DNA of 14,229 bases, from the NCBI GenBank assembly GCA_003167055.1, contig PMUE01000356.1, positions 1 to 14,229 on the forward strand. The letters are read 5' to 3'. The stretch is from Vulcanimicrobiota bacterium (GTDB taxonomy: Bacteria; Vulcanimicrobiota; Vulcanimicrobiia; Vulcanimicrobiales; Vulcanimicrobiaceae). Position 1 is the first letter of the stretch; each line of letters begins with the position of its first letter. The position numbers and the translations under genes are program-made. Shown piece after piece: positions 7,070-13,349 of the stretch. The notes under the pieces were generated by a model. It saw only the letters and a program-made list of their open reading frames with translations. It was not told where the DNA came from and ran no database searches.

Positions 7070-7280
7070 GCGGCGTATAGACGCTCGTGCTTCCGGCGTT
7101 TGGTAATTCTCAGGACCTTCGCGATATCGAAGAGCGGCTCGTCGAGCGCCCCGATGATGTCTCGCTGCTGTTTTCGCGGGCGACGATGCTCGATATGCTC
7201 GGGCACAACAACGAGGCCCGTGATGCCTAAGGCCTTCTCCATAACGCCGACTATCACAGCGCGGCGCGATCGAGCTTCCG
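7070..7280 (+). repeat. Truncated copy of the TPR/ATP-grasp gene 5' end (copy 2)
   Basis: From GCGGCGTAT (7070) through a GTG start at 7088 and on to GATGCCTA (7229), the sequence matches the intact gene from 11218 to 11375 with about a dozen differences in 160 positions by hand count. It then skips about 55 bases of the intact gene, meets a TAA (7228-7230), and matches again to about 7280 (intact 11431-11480). The first 39 or so codons after the start are readable and nearly all differences there are synonymous. It is a broken copy and sits directly behind the cassette B immunity genes. From 7281 to 7436 I see no gene, only an AT-richer stretch with repeated TGATCATCAC/GATGATGTG-like motifs before the next start. 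Confidence 0.85.
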
Positions 7281-7436
7281 TCTGCCCGCGCGCGTGGAGT
7301 TATGAACGACCGCTACCTTCGATGATGTGAAATGATCATCACTTTTGATGAACAATAGTGATGCAATGATTCGCTAGGAACCGCGCGCTCACCGGCTCAA
7401 ACGATCCCCACAATCATCGCCATGTGTGGGGGATTT

Positions 7437-7919
7437 ATGCGTCGCATTTGTGCATCCGTTCTCGTTGCGGTATTTTCGTTGCAAACGACGGCTTCGGCCG
7501 CATCACCGGGTGAAATACAGGGACCGAATGTGCAGCCGCTGTTGTCCGCAATCGAGGGTTCGCAGGTCTTCGCGCTTCTGACTGGTCAGGAAGCGCGATA
7601 CGAAGCGATGCATGCGTCGCGACCCCAGATCGTGCACATTCGACCGGACGGTTACCGCCCCGACGTCAGCCGCGCGCGATTTGCGTACGCGGTCGTCCGC
7701 TACGGTGAGCCGGGCAAAGCGCCGCTCATGACGCACAAGATTCCGTTGGCGAAGGACGCTCCGCGCGACCCACTCGCGATGCAGCGGCCGGTGGCGGTTT
7801 CCCCTGTCGCGATGCATGGTAGCGCCTGCGCTCGTCACTGGCTGATTCGCTCGGCATTAACAATGGCAACGGGAACGGAACGTACGCTTGGACCTACACC
7901 AACGCGGGCCGCGAGCTGA
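7437..7919 (+). CDS. Sec signal peptide-bearing N-terminal piece of an Rhs-type protein (cassette C)
   Basis: ATG 7437, with GGGGG a few bases upstream, gives MRRICASVLVAVFSLQTTAS, a textbook signal peptide with likely cleavage after ASA. ATG 7422 is in frame but has a poorer context. The mature part reads 'QPLLSAIEGSQVFALLTGQ', 'YEAMHASRPQIVHIRPDGY' and 'RFAYAVVRYGEPGKAPLMT', and is meaningful to about 7819 (PVAMHG). After that the frame runs on only in the wrong phase over Rhs DNA to TGA 7919. The Rhs core restarts in another phase at 7823. This is the only start of an Rhs protein in the array and shows that it was secreted by Sec, not by a PAAR/VgrG spike. A large deletion and a phase change separate the start from the core. 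Confidence 0.65.
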   Translation: MRRICASVLVAVFSLQTTASAASPGEIQGPNVQPLLSAIEGSQVFALLTGQEARYEAMHASRPQIVHIRPDGYRPDVSRARFAYAVVRYGEPGKAPLMTHKIPLAKDAPRDPLAMQRPVAVSPVAMHGSACARHWLIRSALTMATGTERTLGPTPTRAAS

Positions 7920-7987
7920 CGCAAGCCGATCCGTTCACTGGCCAGAATACAAGCCCGCAGGCGTCCGGAGGCGCGACGTACCCGCTC

Positions 7988-9589
7988 GTGGCTAAGAGCC
8001 TAACGTATGATGCAGATGGCCGCATTTCCGGCTTGACGCTTCCTCGTTCGCTCAATCCGTACGGTACATTCACCTACGACCTCGAGGATAAGGTCGTTAT
8101 GTACGGGGTAACCGGGGCTAGCGGATTGACCGTAAGCGGTGAAGCCGGAAGCGCAAACTGCTGCGAAGCCTACAAGTACTCGACGCGCAACGAAGTGCCC
8201 GGTATGAACGTCGCTGGGGCGCAGCTTGCGAACGGCGCGATTTGTACGGTTTTAACGGGCGCCTGCACATTTGACAGTCGCAGCGGCCAGATGCTTGAAC
8301 AGCAGGCCCCCTATGGGGGCGTGACCACTGGTCACAACTACGCGTACGACGCCGCTGGGCGTGAAACGACTGATACCCAGCAGTGTGGAGGCGTTACGTC
8401 AGGCACGGACACACGCACGTACGATACTGACAACCACCTCGCCCAGCAAGCGATTACGAGCGGCTTTAACCCAGGGACGCAAGGGTGTGGCGGCAATCAG
8501 TTGACATACAATTACACCTGGAGTGCTGATGGCCGGCTCGCGAATTTCTCGCAGACGGAATACACCGGTGGGTCGCCGCCGTCGATCACCAACACTTTTT
8601 CTGCTCATTGGGACGGCGACACGCTCCTGTACGTGTCATACGAAGGCACGCTCATGATGCTTTACACAGAGAAGCTCGGCTTCTCACTGCAAGGCAGCAA
8701 CGGGAGCTGGTCTACCCTCGTCTATGATCGCGACCAAACCGGGACCGCGGTAAACACGCACTTCGAGACCGGCTCATTTATCGGATTTACCGCAATGAAT
8801 CTCGAGAATGTGCGGCCATATACGCCACCGGCAATGTGTAAAGGCGGCCCGATCTCTTCGATCGAGTGCTCGGGTTCCTCGTCAGCCGCGCAGCAGCCGA
8901 GCGCCGGCGGATCTTCGTACGGGAGCATGACAATCTCAGTACCGGGCGCCCTGCTCGACGCGAAGCGTGAAGACGGCTATTACGACGGTACGGTTGCAAT
9001 CCAGGGCGCCCGCGCATATGACCCCAACATGAACCAATGGACCACACCAGACGCGTACTCGGGCGACGTACATGACCCCATGTCACAGCACCCGTACATG
9101 TGGAATAACAATAATCCGGTTCAATATAGCGATCCAAGTGGATACGTTGTCTCCGGACTCGCTCTCGAGGCCCTATTGCCTTCAAACTCTGACATCTATG
9201 TAAAGGTCGAGGTAAACGCAGGTCCGTTTCACGCTTCTATGACATTCACTGGGAAGAGCGGTTTCTTCGTTTCCGGCGGCGCAGCGGCGTCAAAGAGCGC
9301 TGCCACATCTCTGGCGTCCGGGAAATTCAAGGTAGGGGCATCGGCGATGGCGGGGGTAATCGTACCTAAGCCTGGGAAAAAGTCAGGGGATGTCGTCAAG
9401 GGAGCCAGCGTCGGCGCGAGTGGCGGTGATGTGCTTGGCGCTGAGGCCTGGGGAAACGCTAACGGTTCCGCGGCGGGTGTCGGCTTAACTACGCCGGGCC
9501 TGACGCCAATTTCAGGAAGCTATGGCGTCCAGATGCCGTCGTCTACCCCATCCACGTCAAGCGCGAGCCAGCCACCGAAGCAACAATAG
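7988..9589 (+). CDS. Rhs core (YD-repeat) protein with glycine/serine-rich toxin tip (cassette C)
   Basis: The frame is open from 7823 (LRSSLADSLGINNGNG, YTNAGRELTQADPFTGQ) but lacks a start until GTG 7988, giving 533 codons. YD/RHS-type repeats are clear: LTYDADGRISGLTLPRS, 'YDAAGRETTDTQQCGG', 'TDTRTYDTDNHLAQQ', 'YTWSADGRLANFSQTEYTG' and 'FSAHWDGDTLLYVSYEG'. The core closes with ARAYDPNMNQW, SQHPYMWNNNNP and DPSGY (9131-9145). The tip of about 145 residues is rich in Gly, Ala and Ser: 'VKVEVNAGPFHASMTFTGK', 'SGKFKVGASAMAGVIVPKP', then GASVGASGGDVLGAEAW and a Ser/Pro/Gln tail. I do not recognise the tip. A three-helix membrane protein starts eight bases later, which suggests a membrane-acting toxin. 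Without the N-terminal part it probably is not secreted as it stands. Confidence 0.8.
   Translation: MAKSLTYDADGRISGLTLPRSLNPYGTFTYDLEDKVVMYGVTGASGLTVSGEAGSANCCEAYKYSTRNEVPGMNVAGAQLANGAICTVLTGACTFDSRSGQMLEQQAPYGGVTTGHNYAYDAAGRETTDTQQCGGVTSGTDTRTYDTDNHLAQQAITSGFNPGTQGCGGNQLTYNYTWSADGRLANFSQTEYTGGSPPSITNTFSAHWDGDTLLYVSYEGTLMMLYTEKLGFSLQGSNGSWSTLVYDRDQTGTAVNTHFETGSFIGFTAMNLENVRPYTPPAMCKGGPISSIECSGSSSAAQQPSAGGSSYGSMTISVPGALLDAKREDGYYDGTVAIQGARAYDPNMNQWTTPDAYSGDVHDPMSQHPYMWNNNNPVQYSDPSGYVVSGLALEALLPSNSDIYVKVEVNAGPFHASMTFTGKSGFFVSGGAAASKSAATSLASGKFKVGASAMAGVIVPKPGKKSGDVVKGASVGASGGDVLGAEAWGNANGSAAGVGLTTPGLTPISGSYGVQMPSSTPSTSSASQPPKQQ
8410..9145 (+). repeat. Rhs core repeat shared with cassette A (1838-2587), B (pieces in 3903-4135) and D (10264-10312)
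   Basis: The protein-level match between 8410-9145 and 1838-2587 is continuous: TDNH, 'W-ADGR-AN-S', 'SAHWDGDTLLYV', LYTEKLGFS, 'TLVYDRD-TGTA-N-HF-TG', 'NLENVRPYTPPA-CKGGPI', 'SAGGSSYGS', LDAKREDGY and YDPNMNQW. Similarity ends at DP[SN]GY in every cassette, and what follows is unrelated. This constant-core, variable-tip break is the usual Rhs pattern and the likely site for tip exchange by homologous recombination. Confidence 0.8.
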
Positions 9590-9597
9590 GGTGAGAC

Positions 9598-9870
9598 ATG
9601 TTCGTAGTTATCATTATTCTCGGAACATTAGCATTCGTCATTCAGGCTGCAAGGCAGAAATGGGTCCTATCGGGTTGGATTAGAACCTGCTATCTGGCGT
9701 TGCACGTTCTTCCGGGAGTGCTCTTTGGAATTGCTGCGGCGTACCACGTAGGCGTCCTCGCCGAGATCTACTTTGGACTTGGTGTCGCATCCGTTCTTGT
9801 GATCATCGTCATTGATGCGATGTTGCAGCGAGGCCGGCCCGCGCGTGACGGGGATGCGTCGCGGGATTGA
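9598..9870 (+). CDS. Three-helix membrane protein, immunity candidate for the cassette C tip
   Basis: ATG 9598 lies eight bases after the Rhs stop, with AGGGTGAG as ribosome site. The 90 residues contain hydrophobic segments at about 1-17 (MFVVIIILGTLAFVIQAA), 26-48 (TCYLALHVLPGVLFGIAAAY) and 51-75 (LAEIYFGLGVASVLVIIVID), then a short charged tail (RGRPARDGDASRD). No catalytic motif is visible and I do not recognise the family. Small all-helical membrane proteins placed right after a polymorphic toxin are commonly immunity proteins against pore-forming or other membrane-active tips. That role is inferred here from position and topology only. The gene is intact and directly precedes copy 3 of the TPR 5' end. 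Confidence 0.7.
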   Translation: MFVVIIILGTLAFVIQAARQKWVLSGWIRTCYLALHVLPGVLFGIAAAYHVGVLAEIYFGLGVASVLVIIVIDAMLQRGRPARDGDASRD

Positions 9871-9908
9871 CGTCGGGTGAAGCCGTTGGGGGAAAGAAGG
9901 GAAGCCAG

Positions 9909-10099
9909 CGGCGTATTAATGAACTGTGCTTCCGGCGTTTGGTAACTCTCAAGATCTCCGTGATATCGAAGATCGGCTCGTCGAGCGCCCCGATGGTGTG
10001 TAGCTGCTGTTTTCGCGGGCAACGATGCTCGATATGCTCGAGCGCAACGACGAGGCGCGCGATGCCTATATCGGCGCTATCAAGCGCAATGGGACGCAC
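9909..10099 (+). repeat. Truncated copy of the TPR/ATP-grasp gene 5' end (copy 3)
   Basis: GCGGCGTAT at 9909 starts a match to the intact gene from 11218 to about 11405, without internal gaps. The GTG start is kept at 9927, but there is a nonsense codon (TAG) where the intact gene has TCG, so no TPR product is made. It shares with copy 2 the changes GGG to GGT (codon 6) and GCC to GTC (codon 19), so copies 2 and 3 are closer to each other at these sites than to the intact gene. The match ends abruptly at GGGACGCACC (10091-10100), where unrelated sequence begins. Confidence 0.85.
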
Positions 10100-10104
10100 C
10101 AAAC

Positions 10105-10263
10105 AGAGATCCGACAACCTATATCAACAACGTTCGGACCCACGTTGCGGGCTACGGCAATGCGGAGGAGAAGAGAGTAGTAACGGGCTCAGAAACAAGC
10201 CTCGCGAAAGCATTGGGAGAGGGTACCCGCACGGACCATAACACACTAATGGAACGTGCCACG
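10105..10263 (+). other. Unidentified coding-like remnant between TPR copy 3 and the cassette D Rhs end
   Basis: One frame from 10105 reads about 50 sensible residues without a stop: RDPTTYINNVRTHVAGYGNA, 'EEKRVVTGSETSLAKALGE' and GTRTDHNTLMERATS. It then runs out of phase over the Rhs fragment to TAG 10327. It has no start or Rhs core in front of it, and no match to the other cassettes. It may be the middle of a lost toxin tip or immunity gene caught between two recombination points. Confidence 0.35.
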
Positions 10264-10819
10264 TCAGTGGAACAACAACAATCCGGTGCGGTACAGCGAC
10301 TCGACCGGATATTGCACGGACGCTGTTAGCTGTGGAGCTCAACTGATCGTTCAGAGCGCAGCGAAGGCACTGTTAGGCTTAACCGGCGGCGTCGCTACCG
10401 CTGCAGCCGGAGGCGTCCTGACGGCAGTTGTCGCAGCGATGACGCCCGGTAAGTTGGCCGACGACACCGAATCAGGCTACAATCGCGATCATCCCGACGT
10501 CGCGAATCAGCAACATGCGTCTGCGCTAAAAGCGCTCGCTGGTGCTGGGGCGCTGGGAGCGGAGGACCCGGACGTGGTCCAAACCGGGGAGATTTGAAAA
10601 AGGGTGGGCAGCAACAAGCAAGCAAATGCCGTTGCGGAAAGCCTCGGCTACAAGGATGCTGAAACACTTAAACAAGACGTTACTGGATCAAGCCGCACCT
10701 CGGGTTTTCATATCTATAAAGACACGCAAACCGGCAACTATTATGTTCTGCAAAAAGGCGGGACGGGGGAGGCAATGGAGGTTCCGAATGCAAGCGCGCC
10801 AAGCGGTCCACAGCAATGA
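10264..10819 (+). pseudogene. Rhs C-terminal end with short toxin tip, interrupted by a stop (cassette D)
   Basis: Only the last 16 or so Rhs core residues remain (QWNNNNPVRYSDSTGY, ending 10312). The tip starts 'CTDAVSCGAQLIVQSAAKA' and continues with a hydrophobic Gly/Ala segment (LTGGVATAAAGGVLTAVVAA) typical of the linker before Rhs toxins. After TGA 10595-10597 the same frame continues GSNKQANAVAESLGYKDAE, TLKQDVTGSSRTSGFHIYKD and 'TQTGNYYVLQKGGTGEAME' to TGA 10817-10819. The signature 'KQAN--AE-LGYKDAE-LK ... D--TG-YY-L-KGG-GE' resembles the short Rhs tips labelled polymorphic toxin type 33 (from memory). At the break the next phase reads GDLKKGG, so a pair of opposite one-base shifts may be the real lesion. 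No start codon of an Rhs protein precedes it. Confidence 0.65.
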
Positions 10820-11163
10820 GCCAGCGCGTGACCCTCGGCGCAATCGTCAAGAGCGAAGCGGTTCTTGGAGACCTAATTCGGCCACCTTTTTCAATGCGCA
10901 GGCTCCCTAATGGTGAAATCCGCTGGGAAATTGAAAGTGGGGTCGACGAGCACGAGCTGCGGACCGAGGACCATTTTGTTGCCCTCTTCGTCAAGCTCGA
11001 TCCGGTCTGGGAACAGCTGCGTTCATTATCTGACCACTGCGAGCTTGTGTTCAGCTGTTATGTGTGGACGGACGAAGGCGAACCAACTCCTATTTTTGTC
11101 CTCTCTAATCGAACGCTTGCAAGAATTGCTGGTCTTCGCGCCGAGTTGAACGTCGACTTTTAG
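10816..11163 (+). CDS. DUF4279-like cytoplasmic immunity protein
   Basis: ATG 10816 overlaps the stop of the cassette D toxin tip (ATGA), giving 115 residues. There is no signal peptide or membrane segment, so the product should be cytoplasmic. The C-terminal half 'ALFVKLDPVWEQLRSLSDH', 'CELVFSCYVWTDEGEPTPI' and FVLSNRTLARIAGLRAELN fits the DUF4279 pattern (a helix with 'L-P-WE-LR-L', a central 'SC-V' strand, then 'LS---L--IA-L-AELN-D'). DUF4279 is a family often encoded next to polymorphic toxins. The N-terminal half is shorter than usual for the family. Coupling to the tip supports an immunity function, which in turn suggests that the tip acts in the cytoplasm. The gene is intact although its toxin is interrupted. 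Confidence 0.7.
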   Translation: MSQRVTLGAIVKSEAVLGDLIRPPFSMRRLPNGEIRWEIESGVDEHELRTEDHFVALFVKLDPVWEQLRSLSDHCELVFSCYVWTDEGEPTPIFVLSNRTLARIAGLRAELNVDF

Positions 11164-11232
11164 CGTGTCGACGGCCGTCGGTCTGGTCGATTTGAGGAGG
11201 CAACGAAGCTAGTCTGCGGCGTATAAACGCTT

Positions 11233-12654
11233 GTGCTTCCGGCGTTTGGGAATTCTCAAGATCTCCGCGATATCGAAGAGCGGCTCGCCGAGCGCCCCGA
11301 TGATGTCTCGCTGCTGTTTTCGCGGGCGACGATGCTCGATATGCTCGGGCGCAATGACGAGGCGCGCGATGCCTATATTGCGGTCATCAAGCGCGACGGC
11401 ACGCACGTGGGCGCGCTGGGCAACCTCGGCACCTTGCTCTACAACGCCGGCTATCGCAGCGCGGCGCGGCTGACCTACCGCGAAGCCCTCAAGCACAACC
11501 CGCGCGATTTGCGCTCGCTGGTCAATCTCGGCAATGCGTTGCTCGAATCAAACGACTTCGACGAAGCGCGCCAGGTCTACGAGCGCGCGATCGAACTCGA
11601 TCCGGATTCTGCGCCCGCGCATCAAGGGCTGAGTCACGTGCTCGCGCGGCTCGGTGACGACGCGCTAGCCGAGGAACATCGCAGGCGCGGCTTCGAGGCG
11701 ATGCCGGTCGTCGTGAGCTACTATCGCGGCGACGCGGTGCCGATCTCGGTACTCTTGTTGTGCTCCGCGTATCGCGGCAACATCCCCGTCGATGATCCGC
11801 TCGACGATCGCACCTTTCTCATCGTCAAGCTCTTCACCGACTACTACGATCCGTACTATCCGCTTCCGCCGCACGATGTGATCTTCAACGGTATCGGTGA
11901 TGCGGACCGCTGCGAGGCCGCGCTCATCGCTGCGCAGCAACTTCTCAAAACGAACAACGCGCACGGCATCAACATGCCGTCGCGCGTCCTGGGCACCGGT
12001 CGCGTTGCGATGGCTCGCCGTTTACAGGGCATCGATGGGTTGATCGTTCCGCACATCGAGGACATCGGTCGCAATGAGCTCTACCGCGTGCAGCGCTTTC
12101 CGGTGTTGGTGCGCCCGCCCGGGTATCACACCGGTGAGTTTTTCGAAATGGCGCGCGATCGCGAGGAGCTCGAACGCGCCGTCGCGCTGCTGCCCGGCGA
12201 TCGTGTGCTCGCGATCGAGCAGCTCGACACGTGCGGGCGCGACGGTTTGTACCGCAAGTATCGCTTTCTCTCGATCGGCGGCGTGCTCTATCCGGTGCAC
12301 CTGGCACGTTCGTCGCATTGGAAAGTGCACTACTTCTCGGCCGATCAGGTTCGCACGCCCGAGGCAATTGCCGAAGAAGAAGCGTTCCTGACCAATCCGC
12401 GCGCAGCGCTTGGCGAGCGCGCGATGCGCGCGATCGAAGCGGCAGCAAAGCGCATCGATCTCGAATACTTCGGGATCGACTTCGCGCTCGACGCCGATGG
12501 GAACGTGCTGTTCTTTGAGGCCAACGCGACGATGCGGGCGGTGGTCCCACCGGCCGACGATCCGTCGGTCGCGCGGCGCAACGCGGCGCTCGCGGCCAAT
12601 GCGGCGTTTCGCAACCTGGTGCTGCGGGCCGCGGGCGCTAGCGAATCAGCTTGA
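11233..12654 (+). CDS. TPR protein with C-terminal ATP-grasp domain
   Basis: The frame has 473 codons from GTG 11233. The start is supported by the two truncated copies, which keep the same GTG and the following codons. Residues 1-155 form tetratricopeptide-type helices (LLFSRATMLDMLGRNDEARD, 'LGNLGTLLYNAGYRSAARL', 'LVNLGNALLESNDFDEARQ', 'LSHVLARLGDDALAEEHRR'). The rest looks like a RimK-type ATP-grasp enzyme: FPVLVRPPGYHTG (289-301), YRKYRFLSIGG and 'HLARSSHWKVHY' (340-367), and 'EYFGIDFALDADGNVLFFE' followed by AN (411-431), with E429 and N431 as probable metal ligands. ATP-grasp enzymes join a carboxylate to an amine or thiol using ATP; the substrate here is unknown. The gene is GC-rich and undamaged, unlike the array to its left, and ends overlapping a minus-strand gene by 17 bases. 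Confidence 0.85.
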   Translation: MLPAFGNSQDLRDIEERLAERPDDVSLLFSRATMLDMLGRNDEARDAYIAVIKRDGTHVGALGNLGTLLYNAGYRSAARLTYREALKHNPRDLRSLVNLGNALLESNDFDEARQVYERAIELDPDSAPAHQGLSHVLARLGDDALAEEHRRRGFEAMPVVVSYYRGDAVPISVLLLCSAYRGNIPVDDPLDDRTFLIVKLFTDYYDPYYPLPPHDVIFNGIGDADRCEAALIAAQQLLKTNNAHGINMPSRVLGTGRVAMARRLQGIDGLIVPHIEDIGRNELYRVQRFPVLVRPPGYHTGEFFEMARDREELERAVALLPGDRVLAIEQLDTCGRDGLYRKYRFLSIGGVLYPVHLARSSHWKVHYFSADQVRTPEAIAEEEAFLTNPRAALGERAMRAIEAAAKRIDLEYFGIDFALDADGNVLFFEANATMRAVVPPADDPSVARRNAALAANAAFRNLVLRAAGASESA

Positions 12655-12916
12655 GGTGGCCGGTCGCGTAGATACGGATCTGCGAGTCGAAGCGATGGTT
12701 CTTGCCGTCGATGCCCTTGACGTGCGAGCGCACCGCGTAATCGACGCTGCCGTCATGATGGTTGGGCGACATGCCAATGAAGTGCATGAGCGGATGGCCG
12801 TTGCGGAGCTCAACGCGCCGGTGCGTGACCAAAAAGTGCGCGATACGTTCCTGAACCTCGCGCGTGGGATGCGCTTCTACCGGCTTGGGTAAGCCGTTTG
12901 TTTTGAGCCAGGACAT
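12638..12916 (-). CDS. Small protein of unknown function, paralogue of the gene at 13059
   Basis: On the minus strand ATG at 12916-12914 opens 92 codons ending at TAG (12640-12638), overlapping the 3' end of the TPR/ATP-grasp gene by 17 bases in convergent orientation. The product has no signal peptide or membrane segment and is rich in His and Arg: REVQERIAHFLVTHRRVEL, 'GHPLMHFIGMSPNHHDGSV' and DYAVRSHVKGIDGKNHRFDS, ending HLKLIR. It aligns with the neighbour at 13059-13349 over its last 70 residues (shared LMHF, 'H-DGS-DY-VR', 'F-S--R--A----LKLIR'), so the two are an inverted duplicate pair. I do not recognise the family. Confidence 0.75.
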   Translation of the reverse strand: MSWLKTNGLPKPVEAHPTREVQERIAHFLVTHRRVELRNGHPLMHFIGMSPNHHDGSVDYAVRSHVKGIDGKNHRFDSQIRIYATGHLKLIR

Positions 12917-13058
12917 GGACCCTCGTTTCTCCGCACGTGCTAACTAGACCAAGCGGGCTAGCCATCCCTTCTTTACTGGGCGTTAAGTCCTGGTCAACCC
13001 GGGGCGATCTTTACCGTGCGGACACCACAAGGCGCACCACACTTGCAATAATGGGTGC

Positions 13059-13349
13059 GTGAGTACGTGGTTTACGAAACAGTCTAGCGCGCCGGCGAAA
13101 GCTCCGGCAGTTCCCCCGCATGTATCGCACAATCTCGAGCACGCGATCGGGAATTTGCTGTGCGAGCATGGGCGGCTCGAGCAACGCGCCGGACGCCACC
13201 TCATGCACTTCTTGGCGAGCACGCGTCACGCCGACGGCAGCACCGACTACGTGGTGCGCACGCGCATCCATACCCAGCACGGTATGGAGCGCAATTTTGA
13301 ATCGCACGTCCGCGTCCTCGCGGACCGTCGCCTAAAACTGATCCGCTAG
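13059..13349 (+). CDS. Small protein of unknown function, paralogue of the gene at 12638-12916
   Basis: GTG 13059 opens 96 codons; no ATG suits. The product begins with a variable, Ala/Pro-rich N-terminus (STWFTKQSSAPAKAPAVPP). The conserved part is 'HNLEHAIGNLLCEHGRLEQ', RHLMHFLASTRHADGSTDYV, 'VRTRIHTQHGMERNFESHV' and RVLADRRLKLIR. It is transcribed away from its paralogue across a 142-base gap (12917-13058) that must hold both promoters, although I see no convincing boxes. Its TAG stop interleaves with the stop of the minus-strand HdrB-like gene inside GCTAGC (13345-13350). The pattern of His, Asp and Arg residues kept in both paralogues suggests a nucleic-acid or small-ligand binding fold, but this is a guess. 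Confidence 0.75.
   Translation: MSTWFTKQSSAPAKAPAVPPHVSHNLEHAIGNLLCEHGRLEQRAGRHLMHFLASTRHADGSTDYVVRTRIHTQHGMERNFESHVRVLADRRLKLIR

Noticed and set aside
7310..7380. Short repeated TGATCATCAC/GATGATGTG motifs, considered as an operator or a small CRISPR-like repeat
   Set aside because: The repeats are irregular, few and without constant spacing. A promoter for the gene at 7437 is possible but no convincing box pair could be set out.
11165..11180. Perfect palindrome CGACGGCCGTCG after the DUF4279-like gene, considered as a terminator
   Set aside because: It has no loop or T-run and is short; in GC-rich DNA such a palindrome is likely to occur by chance.
11969..12550. Minus-strand frame of 193 codons inside the TPR/ATP-grasp gene
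   Set aside because: The translation is extremely rich in Arg, Ala, Ser and Pro, as expected for the antisense of a GC-rich gene, and the plus strand encodes clear ATP-grasp motifs there.
12410..12892. Plus-strand frame of 160 codons spanning the end of the ATP-grasp gene and the next gene
   Set aside because: It overlaps two well-supported genes in other frames; its composition (Arg/Ser-rich start) and lack of a ribosome site mark it as chance.
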